Shown here piece after piece: positions 35,773 to 44,074 of a DNA stretch of 64,000 nt. The stretch is from NCBI GenBank assembly GCA_965262255.1, contig OZ253505.1, positions 1,240,001 through 1,304,000 of the forward strand. Direction: 5' to 3'. Numbering within the stretch: position 1 is the first letter of the stretch; each line of letters opens with the position of its first letter. A program made the position numbers and the translations under genes. Below the pieces are notes generated by a model, which worked only from the letters and a program-made list of their open reading frames with translations, had not been told where the DNA came from and did no database searches. This stretch comes from JANQQC01 sp965262255. Lineage in GTDB: Bacteria; Pseudomonadota; Alphaproteobacteria; Caulobacterales; Hyphomonadaceae.

Positions 35773-37038
35773 GTGCATCACTTTCACTATAAATCTGGCG
35801 AACTTCACTGCGAGGAAGTTCCTCTTTCTCTACTTGCAGGAGAAATCGGAAGTCCATTCTACGTTTACTCAAATGCGACGATGGAAAGGCACGTTCGAGT
35901 AATTCGAGAGGCCTTTTCCGGACTGGACGTGTTGATCGCTTTTTCGGTAAAAGCCAATAGCAATCTAGGAGTACTTTCAACGCTTGCCAAATTCGGTTGC
36001 GGGGCAGATGTTGTCAGTTCCGGCGAACTACACCGGGCAATTAAAGCCGGAATTCCTGCCGAGAAAATTGTTTTCTCTGGTGTCGGAAAATCAAAATCTG
36101 AAATTCGATTTGCACTCGATTCAGGAATTTGGCAGTTTAACGTCGAAAGTTTAGAAGAATTAGAAGCCTTATCATCGGTCGCTGTTTCAATGAACAAGAT
36201 TGCGCCTGTCGCTCTGCGGGTAAACCCAGATGTTGTAGCCGGCGCACATCCGAATATATCTACGGGCAAAGCCGGAGACAAGTTCGGAATTCCTTGGGCT
36301 GAGGCACCATTCCTCTATGATCGGGTAAAGGAATTACCGAACGTCAGATCTGTCGGGATTGACGTTCATATCGGATCTCAAATTGGCGAGTTAGCCCCAA
36401 TGAGAACTGCATTTCGAAAGACCATTGATCTTGCCCTTCATCTGAGGACAGAAGGCCATGAAATAACTCAAATTGATTTTGGAGGTGGACTTGGTATTCC
36501 TTACGAGTCTGAAGATACTCCTGCAACTCCTGCTCAATATGCTAGTTTAATCAAAGAGCTTGTCGGAAACCTCGACATTGATGTCATAATCGAGCCCGGG
36601 CGAGTAATAGTTGGTAACGCGGGCATATTGGTTTCGCAAGTTTTATACACAAAAGAGGCACCCGATAGAACATTCTTAATTTTGGATGCTGGAATGAACG
36701 ATCTTTTGAGACCTTCTCTTTATGGGGCTCACCACGACATGATTCCTTTAATTGAACCCGATAAAGAAGGCCCGATGTGTTTATACGATATAGTGGGTCC
36801 AATTTGCGAATCCACCGACAAGTTCGCAACTAATCGCAAATTACCGACTATTAATTCCGGGGAATTCTTGGCAATTATGTCTGCCGGGGCTTACGGTGCC
36901 GTTCTATCGTCCCAATATAATAGTCGACCTTTAGTTCCGGAAGTTTTGGTAAAGGGGACAGAGTTTTCACTCGTTCGCAAAAGACCAAGTCTTGACCAAA
37001 TGATTGCAGGTGAAAGTATACCAACGTGGCTAAATTAA
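35773..37038 (+). CDS. lysA: Diaminopimelate decarboxylase
   Basis: This 421-residue PLP enzyme converts meso-diaminopimelate to lysine. The Schiff-base Lys lies in LIAFSVKANSNLG; FGGGLGIPY and IIEPGRVIVG bind phosphate, and VGPICESTDKFA contributes the active-site Cys at the dimer interface. The GTG at 35773 follows a weak AAGG. Its end overlaps the next gene start by 13 bases. Confidence 0.95.
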   Translation: MHHFHYKSGELHCEEVPLSLLAGEIGSPFYVYSNATMERHVRVIREAFSGLDVLIAFSVKANSNLGVLSTLAKFGCGADVVSSGELHRAIKAGIPAEKIVFSGVGKSKSEIRFALDSGIWQFNVESLEELEALSSVAVSMNKIAPVALRVNPDVVAGAHPNISTGKAGDKFGIPWAEAPFLYDRVKELPNVRSVGIDVHIGSQIGELAPMRTAFRKTIDLALHLRTEGHEITQIDFGGGLGIPYESEDTPATPAQYASLIKELVGNLDIDVIIEPGRVIVGNAGILVSQVLYTKEAPDRTFLILDAGMNDLLRPSLYGAHHDMIPLIEPDKEGPMCLYDIVGPICESTDKFATNRKLPTINSGEFLAIMSAGAYGAVLSSQYNSRPLVPEVLVKGTEFSLVRKRPSLDQMIAGESIPTWLN

Positions 37039-39524
37039 ACGATTTACTCAATTCGCGAATTGCGATTACGCAACGAAGACTTGCTGGTCTGAATTTCGTT
37101 CGCACATTTGGGATACCACTTACTGTCTTCAGTATCTACCTGTCATTGGCGCTAATGGATGTCACCAAGTTTGTATCCCCGACGGTAAGCACTCTTTTTT
37201 CTCTCTTTGTATTTGCCCTAGTCATCATCTTAACTATTAGGGGCGTTTTCACTTATTCGTGGCCAACCCGCGAAGTTGCTACAGAATCGTTAGACAATAC
37301 TTCAGAAGTTCGACCAATGTCTTCTCTGTCAGATCGGACTGTCGCTCCCTCTCCTGATGCAGAAATGTTATGGCGAGTTCATCGCGAACAACTTAGAGAA
37401 AAAGCTTCAGAACTTAGGCCTCCGAAGCTTACTGCGCAATGGAACAAAGTTGATCGATTGCGATTAAGATTTGTTCTCCCTCTAATCCTGTTTGTGTCGG
37501 CGCTAACTGCGGGACATCAAACCGTACCCCGAATAAATGAATCGTTGAGACCCGATCTAGGAGTTTTATTCGGAGCCCACACTGTTAAGTTTGAGGCTTG
37601 GATTAATCCACCCGAGTACACTGGAAAAGCTCCTGTTTTTCTTAGTCATGTCGATAATGAGGTAAGAGTTCCTATCGGTTCTCACTTAGTTGTTCGAAGT
37701 GAAGCCCCGTCACCCCCGACGCTTGTGCTCGAAAGCGAAGAGGAAACGAGACTGAAATTTTCTTCTGTGACTGGAAGAAATTTCGCTGTAGAAGCTACAC
37801 TTAATAAGGAAACAACTGCCTCCTTTGACTGGTGGGGAAAACGGCAAAGCTGGAAAATTTTTTTAACTCCTGACCATCCTCCAAGTGTTGAGTTTTCGGA
37901 AGTCCCCACGGCAACATTGAACGATCGTACTCAATTCTCTTATAAAACTTCAGATGATTACGGGGTGACCTCGCTTGCAATAGAGTTCAGCCGAGTGGAT
38001 TCAGATAACGAACAATACTCGGAGGTAATCTCAATAAATTTACCTGCGGAACCTTCCAAAGAATTAGCCGACACTGTAACCCTTGACCTTACTCGTCATC
38101 GTTGGGCAGGATTGGAGGTAAACGCCAGATTAGTATCTACGGACTATAGAGACCAAGTAACGGTTAGCGAGCCTCACAAGTTTATGCTTCCGGAAAATCT
38201 ATTTTTACAACCAATGGCTCAGGCGGCGCAAGAAGTTCGAACATTGATCCTAAGAGAGACAGGCAAATACTCTGAATCCCATTCCGAAGATATTTCACCA
38301 TCGTTTGAAGATTCCATCAACGTTTCAGACTCCAATGGTTTAGACAATGCACCTTTTGATGTGAGTAAAGCCGCGGATATGTTACTTGCGCTTACTTTCA
38401 GTCCACGGACAACATTCAACGATAAGGCAATCTATCTTGCCCTAAAACATGCCTTATCGCAGATTGAGAGCGCGAACTCCATAGCCGAAGCTGAATCTGT
38501 CGAAGATATTTTGTGGTCGGCTGCTCTGCGGGCAGAGTATGGCTCCGCGGCCGACGCGTTGAAAGCATTTCAAAGTGCGCGTCGCGCACTTGAACAGGCG
38601 TTGCGAGATGGTGCCTCCGAAAGTCGAGTTAAACGATTGCTTGAAGCATTCAAAACCGCCGCCGAAGATCTCGTAGCCGCTCGAATTGCAGAAGGCCGAG
38701 CGCGAGGACCGCAACCCGGTCGTTCAGACACAGATCAAGAAACAAATGAATCGTTTGGACAACAAGATTTTCGAGATATGCTTGAAGCACTGGAGGAATT
38801 TTCCGAAACTGGCGCGACTGAATCGGCCCGCAAAGCACTAGATCAAGTTAGCGATTTTCTAGAAAACTTAGAATTTCAAATTACTGAAAACCCAAAAAAC
38901 CAGTCTAATGAGGGTTGGAACATTGATCCTAAAGACGGTGACCGTCCACCATCAAAAGAAGAACGAGATTTAGTCGAACAACTTCAAGAATTCTCGGATA
39001 TCCTGCGTGAACAACGCGAAGTTAATGAGGATACGTTTCATAGTCAGGACACAAATCAAGCCCTAGGCGAAAAGCAAGATAAGTTAAGTGAAATGACCGA
39101 ACAGCTAAAAGAATCGCTAGAATCAAAACAATCGCGTCAAGGTGAATCCGGCGGCAATAAGGAAAGAGAACAAAGCCTACTAGAAGGTCTTGATGCTATT
39201 GAGGAATTGCAAAATAAGGCTGCCGAAGCTCTTAAACGAAATCGACCCTACACTGCACAAAGATACCAAGACGAGGCAACTCAAAAACTCTCCGAAATGA
39301 TCGGGCAGTTGGCATCCGCTTTAGACGAGGAACGGGGTACCGAGGAGATTGTTGACCCGTTCGGTAGAGCGGCCGGAGGAGAGGCTGACGACACATTTGA
39401 GATTCCTGACGGTATGGAGCGTAAGCGAGCAAAAGAAATCCTAGAAGAGTTACGTTCGCGATATCGAAATTCGAAAGATACCAATGAGCGCGAATATCTG
39501 AAGCGACTTTTAGACAGGTTTTGA
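37026..39524 (+). CDS. DUF4175 / TIGR02302 family membrane protein
   Basis: This 832-residue protein matches the alphaproteobacterial TIGR02302 family of unknown function that follows lysA. It has membrane segments near residues 25-75 and 140-160, a periplasmic beta-rich middle (FEAWINPPEYTGKAPVFL near residue 194 and a second repeat-like domain), and a long helical C-terminus with charged coiled-coil stretches (for example KQDKLSEMTEQLKESLESK near 690). It ends EILEELRSRYRNSKDTNERE then YLKRLLDRF. The GTG start overlaps lysA, implying coupling. Function is unknown. Confidence 0.9.
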   Translation: MAKLNDLLNSRIAITQRRLAGLNFVRTFGIPLTVFSIYLSLALMDVTKFVSPTVSTLFSLFVFALVIILTIRGVFTYSWPTREVATESLDNTSEVRPMSSLSDRTVAPSPDAEMLWRVHREQLREKASELRPPKLTAQWNKVDRLRLRFVLPLILFVSALTAGHQTVPRINESLRPDLGVLFGAHTVKFEAWINPPEYTGKAPVFLSHVDNEVRVPIGSHLVVRSEAPSPPTLVLESEEETRLKFSSVTGRNFAVEATLNKETTASFDWWGKRQSWKIFLTPDHPPSVEFSEVPTATLNDRTQFSYKTSDDYGVTSLAIEFSRVDSDNEQYSEVISINLPAEPSKELADTVTLDLTRHRWAGLEVNARLVSTDYRDQVTVSEPHKFMLPENLFLQPMAQAAQEVRTLILRETGKYSESHSEDISPSFEDSINVSDSNGLDNAPFDVSKAADMLLALTFSPRTTFNDKAIYLALKHALSQIESANSIAEAESVEDILWSAALRAEYGSAADALKAFQSARRALEQALRDGASESRVKRLLEAFKTAAEDLVAARIAEGRARGPQPGRSDTDQETNESFGQQDFRDMLEALEEFSETGATESARKALDQVSDFLENLEFQITENPKNQSNEGWNIDPKDGDRPPSKEERDLVEQLQEFSDILREQREVNEDTFHSQDTNQALGEKQDKLSEMTEQLKESLESKQSRQGESGGNKEREQSLLEGLDAIEELQNKAAEALKRNRPYTAQRYQDEATQKLSEMIGQLASALDEERGTEEIVDPFGRAAGGEADDTFEIPDGMERKRAKEILEELRSRYRNSKDTNEREYLKRLLDRF

Positions 39525-39812
39525 ATCTGGCAACCTATCAAGTCCCCTTTTGTGAGCGAACAGGAATTACTGCATTTCTCCATTTACCTTTTCCATTATC
39601 GCTCGGTATATGAGGTTCGACATCCGAAACTTGACATATATGTAGACGTGGCACCTCAGAACGCATGTTCCAGATATGGAAGATGCATTACCCCTTGGAA
39701 TTCGTAGACTGGTTCCCCAATTTTTGGAATTTTCTATCTGTTTAAAATTTTATGCTTCGCGACTAGAATGCAGAGTAACTTATATCTCGTACGCCATGAC
39801 GTTTAATTCAAC

Positions 39813-40278
39813 CTATTCGAATGCGATGACCAAAATAGGCACCGTTATAACTCTGTCATAGAATTTAAGTTCATCGATAATTCGTCGTGAACTGGCGATG
39901 TTTAACCCCATTATCCGTGCCGCCTCAATCGTCGGAAGAGCTAGTCCTGCTGCCGTGATTCGTTTACTCACATATAGATACTGTAATTTGAGCAGGTCAT
40001 ATGGAGCGCGACTCATAGTACCTGTTTGCAACTGAAATGCAAGAGAGTCTTTTTCTGCAAAGACCCCTAGTTCCATAGCGTTCATCAAGTTTCACGTTCA
40101 GTGCCCAACCTTCGTTAATAAAACTAGACTCAACGTGATCATGATTTTTGCGCGTGCATCTTGGCTCTATCTGCACATCTGGGGCTTCAAAGACGTTTAA
40201 TAGCCATTCTCTAAGACCGAAACGATCCCACTCAATCCCAGCCCTGTTATGTTCTTCGTAAATCTGTGAAATTTTCAT
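39813..40278 (-). pseudogene. BglII-like type II restriction endonuclease, frameshifted
   Basis: Two overlapping minus-strand frames make up the gene. The first (start 40278) gives MKISQIYEEHNRAGIEWDRF and continues to INEGWALNVKLDER. The second, joined near 40095-40085, continues LQTGTMSRAPYDLLKLQYLY, AALALPT-like AAGLALPTIEAA and DRVITVPILVIAFE. Those latter motifs match BglII/related nucleases (QTGNMSRAPYDLMKLQ). A one-base frameshift between them should inactivate the enzyme, unless this is a sequencing error. Its start overlaps the methyltransferase stop (ATGA), so the pair was an operon. The gap 39525-39812 holds no gene. Confidence 0.65.
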
Positions 40279-41177
40279 GATGCGAGCGTCATTTGTGGAT
40301 CGTGGATAGGTTTATTCATGGGGCGTGTTTTAAGTTCCCCTGCTTCCAATTTATTGATTCTATCCAACGCAATTTCTATATAACGCTGATTTATATCGCA
40401 TCCAAATGCACTGCGGTTATGCTTTAGCGCCGCGATTGCAACGGTGCCAACGCCTAGATACGGATCCAGTACGCTATCATTCTCATTAGTCAACGACAAC
40501 ACCAATCGTTCTACTAATCCGACTGGAAACTGGCAAGGATGTTCTGTTTTTTCGACGTGATTCGCTTTAACATTAGGTATATCCCATACGTCTGTCGGAT
40601 TTTTCCCTAGTGGATTGCAGGAAAGCTCACCTCTTCTCGGACCTCGAAAGAACCTCTTGTTTGGATACTTTGCCGGCACTCGAACTGAATCCAAATTGAA
40701 TGTAAAGTTGTCCGTCTTAGTAAACCATAAAACTGTTTCGTGCCTACCTGAGAACCTTTTCTGACAATGTAGCCCGTGCCCGACTGTCCATACAATTCGA
40801 TTTCTTAGTTTCAAACCATGTGATTTGAAAATCGGGTATAACAATATGTCAAGCGGATAGACTTCAAACTTATCTACGTAGTTTCCCACTTGCCAACAAA
40901 TTGATCCATCTGGCGCTAATAGCCTAACTGCTTCGGCTATGCAATTTGTTTGTTCTTCAAGGTACTTGTCCATTGACGAACGTTTCTCATACTCTTTTCC
41001 GAGATTGTAAGGTGGTGAAGTTACGATCAATTTCATTGATCCTTCACTTAGCGAACGCATATAATCTAGGTTGTTCTCACAAGCAATTTTGGCATCAAAC
41101 TTGCCCTTATGAGCAACTTTTCCTCTCAATTCAAAATTAAGGTCACGGCGGGATTCGCAGGCGGAAAATAATGACAT
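40275..41177 (-). CDS. DNA methyltransferase (SPPY-type, probable cytosine-N4) of the BglII-like system
   Basis: The 300-residue protein has IVTSPPYNLGKEYEKRSSM as motif IV (SPPY is usual for cytosine-N4 enzymes) and DPYLGVGTVAIAALKHNRSA as motif I near the C-terminus, i.e. beta-class order. VWDIPNVKANHVEKTEHPCQ lies between. The start at 41177 is chosen because the upstream extension of the frame (to 41294) lacks homology and overlaps the opposite region. It is followed directly by the frameshifted nuclease. Confidence 0.85.
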   Translation of the reverse strand: MSLFSACESRRDLNFELRGKVAHKGKFDAKIACENNLDYMRSLSEGSMKLIVTSPPYNLGKEYEKRSSMDKYLEEQTNCIAEAVRLLAPDGSICWQVGNYVDKFEVYPLDILLYPIFKSHGLKLRNRIVWTVGHGLHCQKRFSGRHETVLWFTKTDNFTFNLDSVRVPAKYPNKRFFRGPRRGELSCNPLGKNPTDVWDIPNVKANHVEKTEHPCQFPVGLVERLVLSLTNENDSVLDPYLGVGTVAIAALKHNRSAFGCDINQRYIEIALDRINKLEAGELKTRPMNKPIHDPQMTLAS

Positions 41178-41319
41178 TCTTAAACTCTTTATGACGGAAT
41201 AGGCTTGTAGGCTGAAAATACTAGCAATAGTGTAGGTTTCGTTATACTCAATTTGGCCGAAGAAGAGGAACATTCTCATAAATTTTTGATTCAAACACCA
41301 AACTTACTCTCAAATCAAC

Positions 41320-41751
41320 TTACTCATTGTACAGAGAATCTGCCCTCTCTCGCATCAATCCAATCTCTACAAGAATCCCTTTCTTGCGCAAAAAATCTAT
41401 ACCTCCTGCACCCAACGGATGCGAATCTTCGGTCGCACAGAAGACGCGAGTTATACCTGAATCAAGTATCAATTTAGAACAGGAGCGATTGCCAGAGCTA
41501 CGCTTTCGACATGGCTCCAAAGTCACGTACATCAAACACCTGTCAGCGCGTCCGTTCAAAAATTCGAGAGCAGACTCCTCGGCGTGGATGACACCTCCAT
41601 CTGCCGTAACTCCTTCTGCAATTATTTTGTCTGAGCCGGACACTATTACGCATCCCACAGCTGGGTTTTTGCCTGTTCGGCCTAATTGAGCCTCTGCGAG
41701 TTCAAAAGCCCGTTCCATATAGAGAATATCTTTGTTTGACCAATCACTCAT
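41320..41751 (-). CDS. CMP/dCMP-type deaminase, RibD-like stand-alone domain
   Basis: The 143-residue protein has the zinc deaminase motif VIHAEESAL (HAE) and LEPCRKRSSGNRSC (PCxxR...), with NPAVGCVIVSG as in the RibD deaminase domain. It lacks the RibD reductase half, so pathway assignment is uncertain: a diaminohydroxyphosphoribosylaminopyrimidine deaminase or another base deaminase is possible. Its ATG overlaps the purU stop by four bases. Confidence 0.85.
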   Translation of the reverse strand: MSDWSNKDILYMERAFELAEAQLGRTGKNPAVGCVIVSGSDKIIAEGVTADGGVIHAEESALEFLNGRADRCLMYVTLEPCRKRSSGNRSCSKLILDSGITRVFCATEDSHPLGAGGIDFLRKKGILVEIGLMRERADSLYNE

Positions 41752-42596
41752 TCGAATACAACCGTTCGCGAACCATTAAGAAACACACGGCCCTCCGCAT
41801 GATCAGTTACAGCGCGGACAAGAACGCGAGATTCTATGTCCCGGCCCAAAGCAACCAACCGATCGGGGGTCATTCTATGATCGACGGGAGCTACGTCTTG
41901 CGTAATGATCGGTCCCTCGTCTAGATCGCTTGTCACATAGTGCGCTGTAGCACCAATAACCTTCACGCCGCGCTGATGTGCCTGATGGTAGGGCCTCGCG
42001 CCCTTAAAACTGGGCAGAAACGAATGATGAATGTTTATACATCGACCCGATAGTTCATTTGAAAGAGCCTCTGAAAGAATTTGCATATAACGCGCCAAAA
42101 CTATGAAATCCGATTGAGTTTTGGAGATTATTTCTAATAGTGTTTTTTCGGCCTCTAGTTTTGTTTCGGGAGTTACAGGAACGTGGAAAAATTCGACATT
42201 TTGTCGCTCTGCTAACCATCTCGCATCCTCATGGTTAGATACTACCGCCACTATTTCAGCGCCTAGTCGGTTACGTCGATGTCTATAAAGTAAATCATTC
42301 AAACAATGGTCGGCTTTGGATACCATAACGAGGCATTTTGGCAGATCTTCGGATCGCCTCAGTGTCCAAGTGAGACCGAACTCGCTTACAACGGATTGAA
42401 ATGCTCTCTTGAAAACTGCAATATCAAAATCGTCGCCTGCTTCAAAAACCTCCCTGATAAAGAACAAACTTGTTTCCTGATCGGCAAAATTATGGCTTTC
42501 TATTACATTCAAACTTTGTTCGGCTAGTTTCCCAGTAACGGCAGCAAGAATACCGATACGATCTGAGGCAACACAACGTAGAATATATTTAGTCAC
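41748..42596 (-). CDS. purU: Formyltetrahydrofolate deformylase
   Basis: This 282-residue enzyme hydrolyses 10-formyltetrahydrofolate to formate and tetrahydrofolate. An ACT domain (YILRCVASDRIGILAAVTGK) precedes a formyltransferase-like domain with VAVVSNHEDA-type segment, NIHHSFLPSFKGARPYHQA (catalytic His), and GATAHYVTSDLDEGPI with the catalytic Asp. The length matches the family. It lies 12 bp after gpmA and is coupled to the deaminase gene. Confidence 0.95.
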   Translation of the reverse strand: MTKYILRCVASDRIGILAAVTGKLAEQSLNVIESHNFADQETSLFFIREVFEAGDDFDIAVFKRAFQSVVSEFGLTWTLRRSEDLPKCLVMVSKADHCLNDLLYRHRRNRLGAEIVAVVSNHEDARWLAERQNVEFFHVPVTPETKLEAEKTLLEIISKTQSDFIVLARYMQILSEALSNELSGRCINIHHSFLPSFKGARPYHQAHQRGVKVIGATAHYVTSDLDEGPIITQDVAPVDHRMTPDRLVALGRDIESRVLVRAVTDHAEGRVFLNGSRTVVFE

Positions 42597-42608
42597 AATT
42601 TATTCTTT

Positions 42609-43328
42609 CTAGCTGCTCAACGCAGGTAAAACTGCCTCACGTTCAGAATCCAAATACCTGGCCGACCGAGGTCGTAGACCAGAATCGATATCCAAAAGCA
42701 TGGGATTACCCGTGGGAATTTCAATGCTAACGATGTCATCCTTGTTAACTCGGAATAGATGCTTAACCAAAGCCCTCAAAGAGTTTCCATGGGCCACAAT
42801 GATCGTATCTGTGTTGGTTAATAACACTGGCGCAATTATCGAATCCCAATACGGGATGACTCGCTTAGAAGTTAGTTCCAAACTCTCTGATTGTGGAACA
42901 TCCACTCCCTTGTAACGAGGATCATTCGACAAGTCATACGGACTATCTGGCTGAAGATTTGGTGGCGGGATGTCATAACTCCGTCGCCAAATGTGCACTT
43001 GTTCTTCTCCATACTTCTCTTTCGTTCTCGCTTTATCGAGTCCGGTTAAACTTCCATAATGACGCTCATTGAGCCGCCAATGTTTGGTTGTCGGTATCCA
43101 AACCCGATCCATTGACTGCAAAATCAACCATAGTGTACGAATTGCCCTCGTTTGTACGCTAGTGAACGCCTGGGAAAAATTTTCATTCCTAACTTGTGAA
43201 AGTAACGCCCCTGCGTTTTTTGCTTCGTCTTCACCCTTCTCCGTTAAGTCTGCATCCCACCAACCGGTGAAACGGTTTTCTAAGTTCCACTGACTTTGGC
43301 CGTGGCGTATTAAAACAAGTTTTGGCAT
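42609..43328 (-). CDS. gpmA: 2,3-bisphosphoglycerate-dependent phosphoglycerate mutase
   Basis: This 239-residue glycolytic enzyme interconverts 3- and 2-phosphoglycerate. It has LIRHGQSQWNLENRFTGWWD (phospho-His in RHG), RLNERHYGSLTGL, and IIVAHGNSLRALVKHL (second catalytic His). Both His and the Glu of NERHYG are present. The start at 43328 matches the family N-terminus MPKLVLIRHG. Confidence 0.95.
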   Translation of the reverse strand: MPKLVLIRHGQSQWNLENRFTGWWDADLTEKGEDEAKNAGALLSQVRNENFSQAFTSVQTRAIRTLWLILQSMDRVWIPTTKHWRLNERHYGSLTGLDKARTKEKYGEEQVHIWRRSYDIPPPNLQPDSPYDLSNDPRYKGVDVPQSESLELTSKRVIPYWDSIIAPVLLTNTDTIIVAHGNSLRALVKHLFRVNKDDIVSIEIPTGNPMLLDIDSGLRPRSARYLDSEREAVLPALSS

Positions 43329-43420
43329 GATTTTTAGGGCATTATCCTATAAAAATCAGTAACAGCTACTTTCATGCGCATTTTTTGCTTCGCATGTCGT
43401 ATTGATACCGTTTTATCATT

Positions 43421-44023
43421 TTGGCGATTCTCGTGTCCGATCGATTTTTCTTTCCTCTCATAATACTCGTTGGTATTTTTATTGGCACCTATGCGTTCAA
43501 TTATGGTCGCAGTGATTTACCTCAGGGATCCGTCAGCGGAAGTGGAGATACTTCCAATGATGTCGTCATATCGGGTGCTGAACTCAATCGTATTATAAAC
43601 CGAGGGTTATATCAAACAAGGATGTTAGCAATTGGTGACGAGGATTATATACTTACAATAGTTAGCGGTTCTGGTTCTGAGTCACCTAATCCGGAACTAG
43701 GACCGCATTTTCGCCTTGCTGCCGATGTAGAACATACGTTTCAAGGAAAGACAATAGAAGTAACCGTAAAAGCAAGGCCGGCGAGTTCCGATCCAGCGCA
43801 TATCCTAATGCTTAATTATTCTGCCGGCCCCGCGGGAGACAGCGGATGGAAGGAATTTGAGTTGACTCCGGAATTCTCGGATTACACATTTACGTTTGAC
43901 GTTCCTAAAAGGTTTGGACCTCAAGGCGTTGACTATCTAGGTTTGAGACCCAAATATGCGGGATTTTATCAAACCATCGCAATAGAAAGCGTCACGATCC
44001 GGCTTAAAACAGAATCGCCCTAG
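43421..44023 (+). CDS. Membrane-anchored protein of unknown function
   Basis: The 200-residue protein starts with an N-terminal membrane anchor FFFPLIILVGIFIGTYAFNY and continues with a beta-rich domain including FQGKTIEVTVKARPASSDPA and FDVPKRFGPQGVDYLGLRP. The folded part resembles a carbohydrate-binding-like beta sandwich in composition only. TTG at 43421 is the longest start; an exact start is uncertain. I do not recognise the family. Confidence 0.75.
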   Translation: MAILVSDRFFFPLIILVGIFIGTYAFNYGRSDLPQGSVSGSGDTSNDVVISGAELNRIINRGLYQTRMLAIGDEDYILTIVSGSGSESPNPELGPHFRLAADVEHTFQGKTIEVTVKARPASSDPAHILMLNYSAGPAGDSGWKEFELTPEFSDYTFTFDVPKRFGPQGVDYLGLRPKYAGFYQTIAIESVTIRLKTESP

Positions 44024-44074
44024 GTTACGAAGTATCTATTTTCTAATGAGCATCTCAGCATTACAAGACATTGA

